Shown: in pieces, positions 1 through 13,083 of the stretch | Position numbering within the stretch: the first letter of the stretch is position 1 | Layout of the letters: each line of letters starts with the position of its first letter | NCBI GenBank assembly: GCA_950295325.1 | Contig: OX485805.1 | Coordinates: 1,178,501 to 1,242,500 of the forward strand | From: Polytrichum commune | Lineage: Eukaryota; Streptophyta; Polytrichopsida; Polytrichales; Polytrichaceae | Length of the DNA: 64,000 nucleotides | Direction of reading: 5' to 3' | Notes under the pieces: generated by a model | The model's database searches: none | The model's input: only the letters and a program-made list of their open reading frames with translations | Told to the model about the DNA's origin: nothing | Translations under genes and position numbers: made by a program

Positions 1-449
1 ACCCTCTCGGATCCGAGAGGGTCGATTTCTAGTCCATAGCCAAACTATTTGAACATAACAACCAAACTAGTCCACACATTTGGAACTTATCTACACATAC
101 AAAATACACAACATTCAAGTGAAAATCTGGTCCTACCATCCTCAACCACGACCCTCTCGGATCCGAGAGGGTCGAATTCTAGTCCATAGCCAAACTATTT
201 GAACATAACAACCGAACTAGTCCACACATCTCGAACCTATCTACACATACAAAATACACAACCTTCAAGTGAAAATATGGTCCTACCATCCTCAACCAAG
301 ACCCTCTCGGATCCGAGAGGGTCGAATTCTAGTCCATACCCAACTATTTGAACATAACAACCGAACTAGTCCACACACCTTCAACCTATCTACACATACA
401 AAATACACAACCTTCAAGTAAAAATATGGTCCTACCATCCTCAACAAGG
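1..449. repeat. Tandem satellite, about 150-bp unit, three copies
   Basis: Three head-to-tail units start at 1, 151 and 301. Each opens with a perfect 22-bp palindrome centred on GGATCC (ACCCTCTCGGA followed by its reverse complement), followed by about 128 bp of A/T-rich sequence conserved between units with scattered substitutions. The array runs off the left edge of the window, so the true copy number is unknown. The last unit grades into the 3' end of the decayed gene on the minus strand. Confidence 0.9.
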
Positions 450-1765
450 TATTGGAGTACTTGTGCCCAAAAAAAAGCTTTGTGAAGCCAGTCATCGAGG
501 ACTTTCTTGTGAAGAGGAAGAGAAGAGGGGAACTTGTTTTTGGTTTTGACCTCGGCGGGGGAATTCCACCACCGAAGCCACCTAGCCTTAAAGAAAGCAT
601 CCACATGTGCAGTTGCCACATTTTGGAGTTTTGCAATAGTCATATGATCATATCCGAGACAAGGAAGGTGGAAAAATGACGGTCAATCTGCAAAATAGAA
701 TAGTGTAATGTAAGAAAATATACATAAAGCACGAGTGGAAAAACACGAAGGTGGAAGCAAATAAAAATTGAAGAGGTGAAGGGAGTACCTCTTGGAAGAA
801 GTCATCACCGTTGTCCTTGTGGGCGACGGAGATGAACTTTTCAAAGCTCCGAGATCGAATACTTTTGATTAATCTATCCTGGGCTTTTGTCATGGCATCT
901 CAAATCCCAGGAGCAGATCTAAGAGCCTCGGGAGTGGCCTTGCGGTATCTCCGTGCAGCAATATCCACCGAATTGGATATCTCTCTCTAAAACAAACAGA
1001 AAGGATAAATGTGTGTAAGGATAAATGCATAAAACATGAGGAAGGAAACAAAAAAGAGCGAAGAGAAAAATTACCTTGTACAAGAACTTGACGAAGACAT
1101 CCAATGTGAGGGGATACCAAGTAGGATTCTTCTCCATCTTAGACTCGCACATCTTGTAATCGTCAATAGAAATGAGGTCCTTGAAATCCTCAAGCTTTAT
1201 TTTTCCAAATGTACGAATGCGAAGCAATTTGGCAAGGAGGTTGTCCTTAACATGATCGTGCTCCGTGGACCTAAAAAACAAAGTAATGAGAATCAAAGAA
1301 ACAATGAAACATGAAATAAGGGAAAAAAAACATGAACTTACCAATTGATGTCATTCATGGCATTCAAGAAGACTGCGGTGGAATTTCTTGGATCCACGAT
1401 AATACAGTCAACAAAGATATGCCAATCTTTATCCAACGAGTGATGCTTATTAATGTGCCTCCACCAAGTCGTCAAACGATGGTTACCCTTGCACACGTAG
1501 AACATCTTGCCAGAAAGGTGAGCAAGGTCAGAGTCATTTTGGAGCATGGCGTCGAATTCCTCATTGGCCTCTCGCCATAATGAACTCCAAGAGCCGTGGA
1601 TGTCATCGGAGATATGGAGTACCTCATTGAGGTTGTTGTAGGGAGAGACATACAAGGCTCGGTCACCGTCACGGTAACCCATGACGAACTCATTTTCCAA
1701 CCGAGCGACATCAACCTCGTTGATGGGACGAACAAGTGGAAGACATCGCAAGCGGTATTGTTGTG
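440..1765 (-). pseudogene. Decayed four-exon gene of unknown function
   Basis: Reading right to left, four exons with good splice sites can be followed: about 1765-1342, 1270-1075, 986-789 and 687 to about 440. The junction from exon 1 to 2 restores an open frame (NDINW then STEHDHVKDN). Exon 1 is rich in W, D and H (for example GNHRLTTWWRHI), so the sequence was once coding. Exon 3 has one in-frame TGA, probably from CGA, before DAMTKAQD. Exon 4 needs a shift near GATCATATGA to reach the protein-like frame ending LHKKVLDDWLHKAFFW. I do not recognise a named domain. I have an impression that similar hypothetical proteins are repeated in moss genomes, but that needs a search. Its 5' end stops where chromovirus A homology begins, so the true start codon is missing. 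Confidence 0.5.
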
Positions 1766-2280
1766 CAGACTGAATGTTGGACGATGGCTTTGTGGCCAAG
1801 GCTAGTAGCTTTAAGCCGAGGCCAAGTATTTTGTACATTGAGGCTCAAAAGTATGCGAGAAATATCTCATGGGTTGACAAAGAGGCTACCACTCCTTCTT
1901 GAGCCCAAAACTTTCAAAGGGGTTGGGGCTTGCCGATTGATAGAGCGGGCAAGCCCATCAAGGTGTGATTTGCAAAGGGCGAACCGCATGAAGCAAAGGA
2001 GGTGGCGATGTATGTAACCTTTTAATGTGGGACATTGGATTTTTGTCAAGATTTCACTCTATGTGAAATAATTCAGGTGCATGTCATTGTAAAGGTCACC
2101 TTCTTTGAAACTCACATGATAGATATGAGGCGCAAGCCGGTGAGCTTGCGGTGTGTTTGTGATGCCCCATGATGGCAAAGAATTTAATTTCAAGTTGACA
2201 AAGACTCATATGATAGGAGGAACCAAGTCAAATTTGGTCTTAATGGACCAAATGAATAAAGGAAAACAAAAAATAAAAAA

Positions 2281-5200
2281 ATGATAATGGTCGTGGGCCA
2301 ATTGGAGCAACTCCAAGGAACTCATGGGGAGGCTAGGAAAGATGGGCCTCCTCCAAACCACATTGGTGGGATGTTGGTGAGATACAAGGATGTATTCACC
2401 AATGTGTTGCCCAAAAAGTTACTGCCAAAGAGTGAAAAACAACTTTGGTCAATGATAGACTGAATTCTTGAGGTATGTGGTGACAAAGGAAGTTGGTGGA
2501 CGAACATGAAGAAGGTCAAGGCAATCCAAAAGGAGAATTGGCCCTTGACTAAAAAAGGGCTTAGGTCATTTGTTGGCCTAGCCAACTACTACCACCACTT
2601 CATTCAAGGATTTTTTTTTAAGGTTGCTAGGACCTTACTCAATTTATTCATGAAATGGCTATCCCAAGAGTGGGATGACCCTTGTTACCAAGCCTTTGGG
2701 AAACTCAAGAGCAAGTTCTCTTCACAAGATGTGGTCAAGTTCCCGGGTTTTGTGAGCCCCAATCACCCCCACCCTTCAATTGTGTCCTAGTCCGGGTGAG
2801 GGATCATGTGCCACATTCAACCATATCATTCAAGTGTGCAAGCATAATCAAAGAGGTGCAAGAAGTGGTGTGTATAACACCTTTTTGTTTTTATTACCCC
2901 TTCAAGTATTCACAAACACTTGAGTTGTTTACAATGTCCTACGGCCCATTCCTAGCTAGCTCTCAACCCCACCTAATTCTACTTCTCCACCACTATTCAT
3001 TGATTAAGGTTAACCTCCCCCTTGCTGGTGAGTGAGGTTCGGCACTTGATCCTGCTCCAGTCTCCTCCCATCCACAGTGTACCAACTCGTTGTTCAATCC
3101 AAACGTTATCTTGGCACGGGGGGATCACAACCTCTTACATTTTGTAACCACGTGCGATAATGGGGGGGTATTTATGCACCTTTCGGTATTTTTCCCCTCC
3201 CTATTTGTAGATATAAAGTTTCTTTGACATATTTTTAAGCACCCTATGTTTATTTGTAATTTTTTGGAGAGACCAATTTTTAGCATCATATTTTTTTTAT
3301 AAATTGTACAGATACCAAATAATGAACATAATACTATAACATTGCAAAATCAACTATGTGAGCAACAAACGTTCCATACCATCCATCTTGTCATTTAATC
3401 GGTTTCAATTAGTTATACCAATGCTAAAGCATTCAAAGTACCATTCAAAACACAATCAATAACACTTGGAGTTTAGTTAAAAGATTACCAATGAACATGG
3501 AGATGACAAAATATACAAACTAACATAGACAAGTTGTAAACACGGATAGAACAAAACAAGAAATATAATCAATTGTCATAAGACATGAAAATTTTGCATA
3601 ATTATCTACTCCAAAACAAAAGATTGCATTCAATTGAAAAAACTAAATACACAAATTGAAAACATTTACTTTAATTGTGTTTACAAACACATTCAACCTT
3701 GTCTCAAATATTTACAATGTGAAGGGTTAGGATATAACTATGCACCCTGCAATACATGTCAAGGTACATATCAATATCCTCTCTTATGTCATGATAAGAC
3801 AAATTTTTTGGAGAGGTTTAACACCAATGATGACAACGAACTAAAACTAATTGTTGGCATGAGGCGGACATACCTCACGAGAGCGGAGCAAGCCAAATTT
3901 TTGGCGCTTGTGAAACACCATGTGTGAATGCTGTGAATGCTATGGAGCAAAGAAGAAAGCTCCAAAAAATGTGTCTTACCTACTGCCTTTGTGCCACACT
4001 TCACCAATGCAAGACCTCCTACCCAAACGCTTCACCGCCTTCACACCACTATGTTTGTCCAAACCCTAAGCAAACCCAAGGGCCGTTGAGAAGTCACAAC
4101 ATTCCTTCCCCCAAAAATATCCACAACGTTTCCCTCCAAACTAACGCGTTTCATTCAAATTTGGACAGAATTACACAATTCTTCATCCAAGTAGTCTAAC
4201 CCATAATTATTCTAATGATTCTACTACACACATTTGGGGGGAACCAATATCTATGATCCTATTTTTTTTCTACTGATTACTAAAATGGAGGAATTATTCA
4301 CCGCCTTATTTTACATATAAACATGTAGGGGACATATTTCCAAAGCTATGATAGATCTAATAAATGTATAAATTTTACCCTCAACGAATTAAATTGACCC
4401 TATTTTTTTATCTCACGTGGTTTCTAAAATTCCGATAGTCACCTCCCCGTGATCTTGGGCATCTGCCTACTACCCCACTTCACTCTCACTGCAATTCCCC
4501 AAGTGCAGGTTGGACCCAGGCTCCTGCACTTCCGAAACTCCCTTAATCTCTATGGAAAGTGATGAGGTGCAATCTTGGTGCTTCTTCGATTGAGGATGGC
4601 ACTTCTCATCAGTCACATTGCCCCTGCTCGTACCCCCGAGTGTCACCTTCCCTTGAGACCCTTCCACCACCACACTACCACCAATCCAGCACTCACTGGC
4701 CGCACCCCTACCTCCTTATTGTGTTTTTTCCTCCCCTCTGGTCGCGCCCAACCACTTGCAAGGCTGCACCATTGCCAGACTACCACTACCATAACATCAC
4801 TCCAATCCAGAACAATCTGCCATCGAATTCACAAGCATTACCTCGCTCCATTCACCCGTGTCCTTCAGGGCAACCGGGGTTGAGCGGCAATTACCTTTAC
4901 CGCACATGACCCACTTCAGGTGCCAAGGGGAGCTACGAACGAAGGGAAACGTGCTAGCAGTTGTTGACTCAATGGATCGGTGTACCAAGCAGCCCTTGAG
5001 TGACGCCGATGCTCACTCACCAGAAGTGGAATCGCTCACCTCTTCGCAAGAATGCACACTATTACAATCCTTCCCAGTTTCCTCTATAGTCTCATTCGTT
5101 TCTTTTCTTTTCTTTGATTCAATTCAATCACGCCAGCTACCTAATGAATTGCTTACCACTTACCTCCCCCCGTCGACAACGGCACCCGTCCCCTAGCGTG

Positions 5201-6650
5201 TTGTGCCCTTGCCCTTCCAAATCCGCATCTGGCCCCTGCGTGTCCGCGCAAGCAGTTGGCGATGAACGGTGGTTTCTTCCGACTGCAGCCGGAAGTAGCA
5301 ATGGCGTGAAGGTGCTCATCAAAGTGTGACCAGGACTCAGAGAACTGTAGAATTACCCAGCAACCAACCTCACGCAGATGGATGGCAAGTGCACTCCACG
5401 GATGGGGGACTAGCGATGAAGGAGCAGGTGAATGCGAGGCCTCTGATACGGCTGCGAATCGCCACTAGCACGATTCGGTGAATGAACAGCAGAGATAGAG
5501 GTTGGAACCAGCGAAGGAGGATCCCTATGCCCTTCGTCCGTAACCTCTTCCCGCTGCCCCAATCACTTCCATTTCCGTAGTTTTTCTCCTTCCTCATCCC
5601 GGTTCAGGGCATTTCGCCATTCCCGAATCTGTCTAGCATGTTGCCGTCTCGAATCCATCTCGCATTTTGCCGGGCCAGTGAATCTCAAGATTTGGACCAT
5701 AACAGAAAGGACCTCATACCACCTAACTCCCCTAGCTTCCCCACCCTTTGTTAGTCTTCCTTGCCGGAGCATCCACGCTCTTTGGACCTTACTCCGTCAT
5801 CCTTGACAGCAGCTAGGCCCTCATTGCACCCTCCTTCTAAGTTGCGGCAGGGCTTCCGCACACCTGTCTCTCCCCCTCCCTCTACCATATTTCCTTGCAT
5901 AATGAGCCATCTACCTCCTACCTCCCAAGACCCCTCCAACCTCTCATTTTTTCCCGGGTTGCCCGGCATCTTTCGGGTCGCCCGAGAGAAAAAACGGGTT
6001 GAGACCTTTTTCCTTGGCCTTTTCCCTTTTAGGCTCCACTTTCCCACTCCTTCAATTGACTTTTTCTCCCCCTAGACTCACCCTTAACCACTTATCTTTA
6101 CTCCCCCTTAATCCTCTAAGGTTTATTGCCCTTCCTAACTCTTATTCATTCTTTAACTTAATCCAATCAAGACTTTTGACTCCTCGCGTTTCTTATCTTT
6201 TTGGCAATTCAAGCAAGCACAAGATTGAGGTGTTAGCCATTTTTTGTAATTAAGGAACCATGTGAGCACCATTTTGGGCTCACAGGTTTTCACAAGCATT
6301 TTGAGGTGCACATGAAGGCAAAGGACTTTACCATTGGCGGATGTTGATCCAAGATGGATGACCATTGCATATGAGAGCATTAAGCTCAATGGTTATCCAA
6401 TCTTGTTCGGCTTGTGCAAGAAATGGCTATCCCGAGAGTGGGATGAGCCTTGCCATCAAGTCTTTGGGGAGCTTAAGACCAAGTTCTCTTCGCCGCCCGT
6501 GCTCAAGTTCGCAGAGTTTGACAAACCTTTTGAGGTCCATATGGGGGTGAGTGACTTTGCCAATGGCGGATTGTTGATGTAAGATGGATGGCCATTGCAT
6601 ATGGGGGCATGAAGCTCGATGGTTGTCAAAGAAGACAACCAACTCATGAC
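2281..6650 (+). pseudogene. Element A protease/reverse transcriptase/RNase H remnant
   Basis: Segments at 2281-2750 and 6285-6650 are the two sides of one pol region split by a 3.5-kb insertion. Visible pieces are the protease-RT linker (PPNHIGGMLVRYKDVF), the RT thumb motif LRSFVGLANYYHHFI at about 2548, and the start of RNase H (LKFAEFDKPFEVHMG at about 6500). The block from the thumb to the RNase H start occurs twice in tandem (2640-6390 across the insertion, and 6410-6610). The frame is broken many times. No product is expected. Confidence 0.8.
2751..6284. mobile_element. Unclassified 3.5-kb insertion with 5-bp target duplication
   Basis: Comparison with element B shows the precise insertion point. 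GGTTT is duplicated at 2746-2750 and 6285-6289. The inserted DNA starts TGTGAGCCCC and ends TGGGCTCACA, so 9 bp at the ends are inverted. TG...CA ends with a 5-bp duplication fit an LTR retrotransposon, but I could not find two long terminal repeats or pol motifs inside. The 3' end can also fold as a hairpin (TGTGAGC at 6261-6267 against GCTCACA at 6278-6284). The interior holds an A/T-rich left half and a GC-richer right half (4440-5950) with short unrelated open frames. It could be a large non-autonomous retrotransposon derivative or a foldback element. Confidence 0.6.
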
Positions 6651-7019
6651 AAAGAACTTCTTTGCTGTAGTGCATTGCTTGAAGATGTGGCGACACTAGT
6701 TGGGGTCGCACAAAACAAAGGTCTACACGGATAATGTGTCCTAAAAGTATTTTGACATACAAGCGCAAGTAAGCGCCAAGTCATTGCAGTGGCATGATAG
6801 TTTGGCGCTTATGAAGGTGGATTTGATCCACAAACCGAACCGTGGAAATGTGGTGCCGGATGCGCTAAGTAGACCGGAAGAGTTCCAAGCAATGAGAACC
6901 ATCCAAACCTTGTGGCTAATGTGTGCCAGCGAAGGAAACTTGTGATGCAAGATACGGGAGGGGTAAATTAACTACCCCAAAGCACAAAAGTTTTTAGGTG
7001 AGCTTCGCAAGAGCAAGGT

Positions 7020-10000
7020 GCTCAAAGAGGTTAAGTTGGTGGACAGATTGGTCAAGTGTAAGCAAAGTTGGGTGTATGTGCCACAAGGCAAGTTGAGGCT
7101 ATCGGTTTTGAAGGAGGAATATGATATAGTCCTATTGCCAGCCATAGAAGAGAAAGAAAAAGCCGCCATAGAATGGTGTCATGGAGGTATCATTGGCGGT
7201 GCATAAAGAAGGATATAGCCCACTTTGTGAGGCTTGGATGAAGTGCCAAGTGAACCGAGCCTCTTACCAAAAGCAAGGCGGTTTCTTGCAATGCAACCGT
7301 TGCCTATCCCGCCGGGGCCATGACATAGTATATGTATGGACTTAATCACAAGTTTGCCGAAGTTACATGGGTATGATGCCATCTTGTTGATGGTAGAGCG
7401 GTTTGCCAAGTTGGCACACATGGTGCCGATTGTGGGAACCGCCACCGCGTTGGAGACCGCATAGCCTTTTCTCAAAAGATGGTTGAGGCACCACGGGTTG
7501 CCAAGAGTGATTGTGTGGGATCAAGATCCAAAGTTCACAAGTGCATTTTCAATGCATTTATCTAAGGACATTGGAATGAAACTAAGGTTTAGCACGGCCT
7601 TGCATTCCCAAATGAATGGGAAAACGGAGCGTGTGAATGGAGTCTTGAAGCAATACTTGAGGAACTTGGTGGAGGCGGACCAAGGAGATTGGGCGGACTA
7701 TGTGGGTCGAGCAGAGTGTAATTGCAATGTAGCCACGCACTTGGCTACCAAGGGGTGGTCTTTTGTGGTGGCTTATGGAGTGGATGCCGTCCAACCTATT
7801 AACATAGCTCTCGAGGGGGCACATTCAACACTAGAGTTCAACCAAGATGGTGAGGACTTGGCCAAGGATGGTAAACAAGTCTTGGACATGACCAAGTTGT
7901 TGGTGGAGAAAGCCTGAAGGTGCTATGGAGTGTAAGTCAATGCCGGAAGACGCGAAGTGGAGAATGAGGTGGGCAAAAAGGTGTTGTTGAATGTGAACAA
8001 CTTCACTTAGCTAGAAGGCCTCACTCCAAAGTTCATGTCCAAAATTGGAGCTCCGTTTTCCATTGTGGAACAAGTGTTCAAGGACATCTATGAGTTGGAA
8101 TTACCGTCCGAGATCAAAGTGCATCCGTCATTTCATGTCTCATTCCTAATGCCATTTAAGGACAACACCTTGTGGCCCGATCACAAGCAAGTGATTAGGC
8201 CACCTCCCGACCTTGTGGACGTCATTTGGAACATGAGGTAGGAGGGCATCCTCAAGTGTAGGAAGCCCAAGTGAAAAGGAAAGAAAATGCACAAAGGAGT
8301 ACTTGGTGAAATGGTGAGGATATTGTGATGGCAATTTTTAAAAATTTCTTAGCTAAAATAAAACTTTAGTGTAAATAGTGTTTTTTTTGAGCTTCAGAAA
8401 TGCAAATGGACGTGTATGAAAAGGACTATAGGCTGAGATTTCGGAAAATAACTGTCAAAGACTATGGCCTGATTTTAGGAGGTACCAGAGGCAGATACAA
8501 GCCATTGTCTGGTAGAGAAGGAGGGCCATTATTAAGCATGACTTTGAAGAGAAGCAGAGAAAAATGCCTGAGAGAGGGTAGAGGCAGATTTTTTTACCAG
8601 GTATTGTAGAGATCTGTAAGAGGGAATTACAGATTCCCGAGGAGTGATTCCTCAGAGGCTGTCATGCTATAGTCTGATTATGTATTGAACTGTTTTGTCC
8701 AATCCAGGGTGTGTAACTGGATTGTGATAGTTAATTGTTTAGGCCATGGACTTTGCAGACTGATTTTAATGCTTGGCCAATATTGAAATATAATATTTTC
8801 GAACTTTACTAAACTCTAAATCTGTCGTGATCAAATTATCAACTTGCAGACCATAATCTAATGGAATTTTGGGTACCAGGGATAAGTGTAAAGGATTGCA
8901 ACTCCATTCAATGGTCTGTATGTATGGTTATGATTACATGTGTGTATGAATTACTGAATCATGGAAGTTAGGGGAATGTTATTGAGTGATTCTCTTAGTG
9001 CATATGATTTCTTTATGGTTGATTGGTAGATGCCCAATGAGTAAGATTGTTTTATAAGTAGGAATGAGGGCAATTGTCTGATTGAGAAGTAAGTACTGTT
9101 TTGAGTGCAATATTACAGATGGCAACCGAGGATTATAATCTGACATGATTGTTATTGACCAAGCAGAGATCGTTGATTGTTTGATATATATATATATCTC
9201 TGATTATCTTATTGCAGGAGTGATTCCTGGAGAGAGTGCAGGAATTTGGTTGAAATTAAGTATCTTGTTTTCACAGATTAAATTGCCTGTGGTTGCGATT
9301 GATAATCTCATAAATACTTAAGTAGGCCATAATCTGTGTTTTCTTCTATTACCTCATGATGGAATTAACCTGCGTGAGGCAATTGTCATGAGTAATGTAC
9401 TGGTTCACCGTTGTGTTAACATTTTGAGTTCACGCGGCGATTGTCTGTGAAAAGGTTGGTCTCAAATTTCTTTGTGATTTGGCTGCAGTATTGCAGAAGG
9501 GCCTAGACCATAGACTTGGGAGAATACGGGGGAAACCTGTACCGGTCCAACATGTGGACGAAAGCCGAAAGGTTGCTAGCCAGGCTATAGACTTCGAAGG
9601 GTAAACTCAACTGGTTTGTGAAGTTGAAAGGCCTGGACTGTTGGCGTCCTAATTAACTGGTACGATAGATATATTTGAGAAATAAAAGGAATTCAACATG
9701 ACTTAAAGTTGATCTGGATTTCTAATTGGGTAAGTGAATGAACGCAATAATAATCTTGCAACTGATTAAGGAAGAAAACACTTTAAATGATATGGGTTGA
9801 AATAATAACCTGATTAAATTGAATGATCAATCATCGATAAGATAAAATGAAGACCTATACCATATGACATATTGACGTGTACGTATATATGTAATTTGGC
9901 TTATTGACACACTCCGAGGTCGTTATGGTTACTTTGGGTTACGCATCGGTGAGGACTATTGTCGGACAACGTCATTTAAATGTCACAATTAATTAAAGAA

Positions 10001-10582
10001 CCTCAGCAATCCTAAAAGGATGACAGTACCGCCTATTTCAAGTTTCACTAAAAAAGATTAATTAAATACCATATTATTGACGATATCAAAGGGCCCTCGA
10101 CTTTGATAAGCAAGACTAAAATGGGTTACTTTTGCAAATGACTATTGACAATGGCGAGCCCTATGATTGTGCACCGCACTTGGTCCAATTAAAATGAACT
10201 CACTGCCAGACTATTGACCAGGAAATTAGAGTGAGGTGTGAGACTATCACATTTGCATGTACTGACTTGGAGAGGCTTTTAAAGTTTTTATCCCTTACCC
10301 GTAAATCCATTGTCAGCCATAATCCAAAATGAAGTGAAATAACTTCGTGTTTTCCCTAATAATCCTTATCTAAGACACCTAGATGAAATAGAAATCACCT
10401 TTTAAGTCTTCCCTAATTGTTTCCCTGGTTTTGTTCCTAGTCAAAAAACTAACTACAGATACCATAAGAAAGAAGCCGCTTGGGTAGCGGCAAGAGACAT
10501 GATGAACGCCAAGGAATTGGTAAAGCACTTTGAAGAAACTAAGGCTAGACATTCCAATAAAATGAAGCGTAGGCATTGATGA
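7020..10582 (+). pseudogene. Element A integrase and chromodomain remnant
   Basis: The integrase core is readable at 7370-7917, including LAHMVPIVGTATALETA, HHGLPRVIVWDQDPKF and GDWADYVG. It has an in-frame TAG at 7462-7464 and a stop at 7915-7917. The integrase C-terminal part with KVHPSFHVSFLMPFKD is at about 8121-8160. The chromodomain begins near 8226 (EGILKCRK) and is interrupted by the 8324-10457 insertion. It resumes at 10458 and ends with AKELVKHFEETKARH and a stop at 10578-10580. The chromodomain is typical of plant chromoviruses and would direct integration toward marked chromatin, but this copy cannot make an intact protein. Confidence 0.82.
8324..10457. mobile_element. 2.1-kb insertion, probable solo LTR
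   Basis: Element B lacks this block, so its borders are clear: GATAT at 8319-8323 and GATAC at 10458-10462 are a near-perfect 5-bp target duplication, and the insert begins TGTGATG and ends CTAACTACA. No pol-like reading frame or primer-binding site is visible, so a long solo LTR is the simplest reading. A second insertion with the same end style is at 55731-57805. The insert is A/T-rich and interrupts the chromodomain of element A. Confidence 0.6.
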
Positions 10583-10990
10583 GGACATCAATCTCCTTTA
10601 GTGGGGGAGAGACGCTAGTAGCACACTTAGCTTCGAGGCTAATTACTCCACAACATGAACTTGTTCTTTGGCTTGAGGGAATAAAGTCCAAACTTTAGTG
10701 ATGCAAAGAGAAAAGTATGAGATGAGGTCCTAGTCTTGTACTTGTGCTTGGTAAGTGGAAGAGGAGGGATAGACACTCCACAGGGAATATCAAGACGTTT
10801 GCCAATGTGACGTTCCATTTCAGTACCAAATATAGCAGATGGTTCTATAGGAGCAATGCCAAACGAGGTTGGGTAAGCCGAGTAATTAGGGGCCATGGCT
10901 TTGTCGCGCACCTCTCCATGAGGAGTGCCCGAAACACCATGGGCACAAGGGGAACCCCGGAGTGACACCCGGGACTTGTGGCGCCGTTGG

Positions 10991-11963
10991 TGTCGCGCAC
11001 CTCTCCATGAGGAGTGCCCGAAACACCATGGGCACAAGGGGGACCCCGGAGTGACACCCGGGACTTGTGGCGCCGTTGGTGAGAGGGCCCAAGTGATCCT
11101 AGTGTGGGTGAGGGCCCCGGGCGTTGGGAACGCCTCCCACCCACGAAGATTAGGAGGCACAAGGGTAAGGCCATGAGTTATGCGTAGCTCATGGCGTGGT
11201 GATTCTAGAATGCTCAAGAACACCTCAATCGGAGGTGTGAGCTAGGAGTTATGGCCATTTGAGTGGGGCGCTGTCCCGGGACAGCGCCCTGGTACAGCAG
11301 TGCCTGGGAGTGATTCCCGGGACTGCCAGGGTTCAAACAGGCATAACTTCCTCACCACTTGCCCGAATGGGGAAAGTGAGGAGTCCATCGGCATCTACGT
11401 GAAGCGTAGATGAGGATGGAGTGTTTGGTTGTTATGATCAGACATCATACAAGGAAGTTATGATGGTCTGAAGCTGCTGGGGGGTCCTATGCCCAGCAGC
11501 TAAAGGAAAATGTCCACTTGGCCCCAACTCTTGGTAGAGAGACAAGAGGTTGGTTGACGGTGGGGTAGGGGCCCCGCGTGAAGTCCTAGAGGCTTATATG
11601 GGTGAGGTGGTGTGGCCTCACCCACCCGAGGCCGAACGGCAAGGCCTCCATGGGCAATGGCCCATTGTGAGGCTATAGTTGCCTAGTATGGTTCGGGTTG
11701 TTGTAGTGTTGCTCCGGCAACGCGATGATCAACATAAGATTGGACTTCCATGGATGGAAGTCCACATCTAGGAATGGGTTACCGATTAAGGGGTGAGTCC
11801 CGAAAGTAAAGTAGGAGGGTTGGTTCCCTCCTATGAACTATAAGGTCCGGGGTAGGAGGAGCTAATCATTAGCATGGCGGAATGCGAATGGTTAGCGCTC
11901 GTAACCTTTGCTAGAATTGAAAATTGGCAAGATTGTCAAGGGGGGCTAGCAAGGGTTGCGACA
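10991..11963 (+). repeat. 5' LTR of element B
   Basis: A 973-bp LTR starting TGTCGCGCAC and ending GGGTTGCGACA. It is GC-richer than its surroundings. The reading frames found in it on both strands are non-genic by-products of that composition. Confidence 0.95.
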
Positions 11964-11965
11964 CT

Positions 11966-11977
11966 TGGTATCAGAGC
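11966..11977 (+). other. Primer-binding site of element B
   Basis: TGGTATCAGAGC starts two bases after the 5' LTR end. It is complementary to the 3' end of initiator methionine tRNA, the usual primer for plant LTR retrotransposons. Confidence 0.92.
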
Positions 11978-12607
11978 AGGGTTCCAAGTTTTGAGCTCGC
12001 ACTTTGAGGGAAACATGGCTATCAAAAATGCGGGTTATGATGGTGAGCCCGGGGTTTCCAAAAGGTTGTGAGGCTCAAATTGGAACAAGGATCATGTGCA
12101 AGTGGAATTTGACCATACCATTGGTTCTAATGACAATGGTGGGCATGAGGGTGGATTTGGTAAGGAAAATGGAGGAGTGCTTTGAAAAGGGCTCCCGCAA
12201 ACCTCAAAAAACATTTGGGGCCTAGAATACCGAAAGCACCCAAAACCTTGGAGGGCATTAATGTTGGATTGAAATTCCAATTCGAAATGCTTGGAAGGTA
12301 TTGATGTTGGAATGAATTTGGTGCTAATGAGGCACCCGGGGCTTCTTAAGGCCTATGTGCGCTATTCAAACGCACAAATGAAGGATACACCTAAAACGGA
12401 CGAGCTTTCTAAGAAATGCATCCTTTTAGGTGGGGTTTTAAAAGCGGGTGGTGGATGCCTTGTTTAAGTCCCCAACGCTTCTTGAGGACATGGTGGGGAC
12501 CATCAAATTTGCAAGAGCATTGAAGCCGATGGTCCCAAAGAGAAATTCGGCTGCGCATCACCACAAGTGGCTTTAGCCAAGGTAGGTCCCAAAGAAATGA
12601 GTGCAAA

Positions 12608-12945
12608 TTGTTTGGTCCATTTTACTTAGGCAAAACATGTTGGAGCCGCGGACGGAATGTTGAAAGGTGGCTTTATGCTTCAAAAGCAAATCATACTTGT
12701 GCCGCGGACGGAATGTTGGGAGGTGGGTTTGTCCTACCAAGGCAATTCATGTTCGTGCCGCGGACGGAGTGTGGGAAGGTGGCTTTGTGCTACCAAGGCA
12801 AAACATGTTTGTTTTGCGGACAAACTATTAGAAATTGGTTTTGTGGCACCAAACCAATTTGTCCCGCGGACGAAATGTTTAAAGTTGGCTTTGCGGACCA
12901 AGCCAAGCCAAGTTGCCGAGGACCGAATGTAAGACGATGGCATTG
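12608..12945 (+). repeat. Minisatellite, about 56-bp unit, in the gag-equivalent region
   Basis: A unit containing CCGCGGACGGAATGTT and a GGTGGCTTTGTG-like stretch recurs at about 12646, 12702, 12758, 12814 and 12864 with growing divergence. The period is not a multiple of three, so no single frame is kept. The end of the array is also the point where homology to element A begins. Confidence 0.75.
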
Positions 12946-13083
12946 TGGCCTAGGCTAGTAGCCTTTAGCCAAGGCCAAGTCTTTTGTACCTTGAGGCTCA
13001 AATGAATGGGAGAATTGTCTCATGGGTTGACAAAGAGGCAAGCCATTCCTTCTTGAGCCCAAAACTCACAAGGGAGTTGGGGC

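Noticed and set aside
4559..6075. Pro/Ser/His-rich open frames on both strands inside the 3.5-kb insertion
   Set aside because: Overlapping frames with low-complexity composition and no conserved motif. Not supported as genes.
10639..11223. Open frames up to 194 codons within the chromovirus LTR, repeated at 16955, 19201 and 48961
   Set aside because: They recur with every LTR copy, are G/C-composition artefacts and resemble no known protein.
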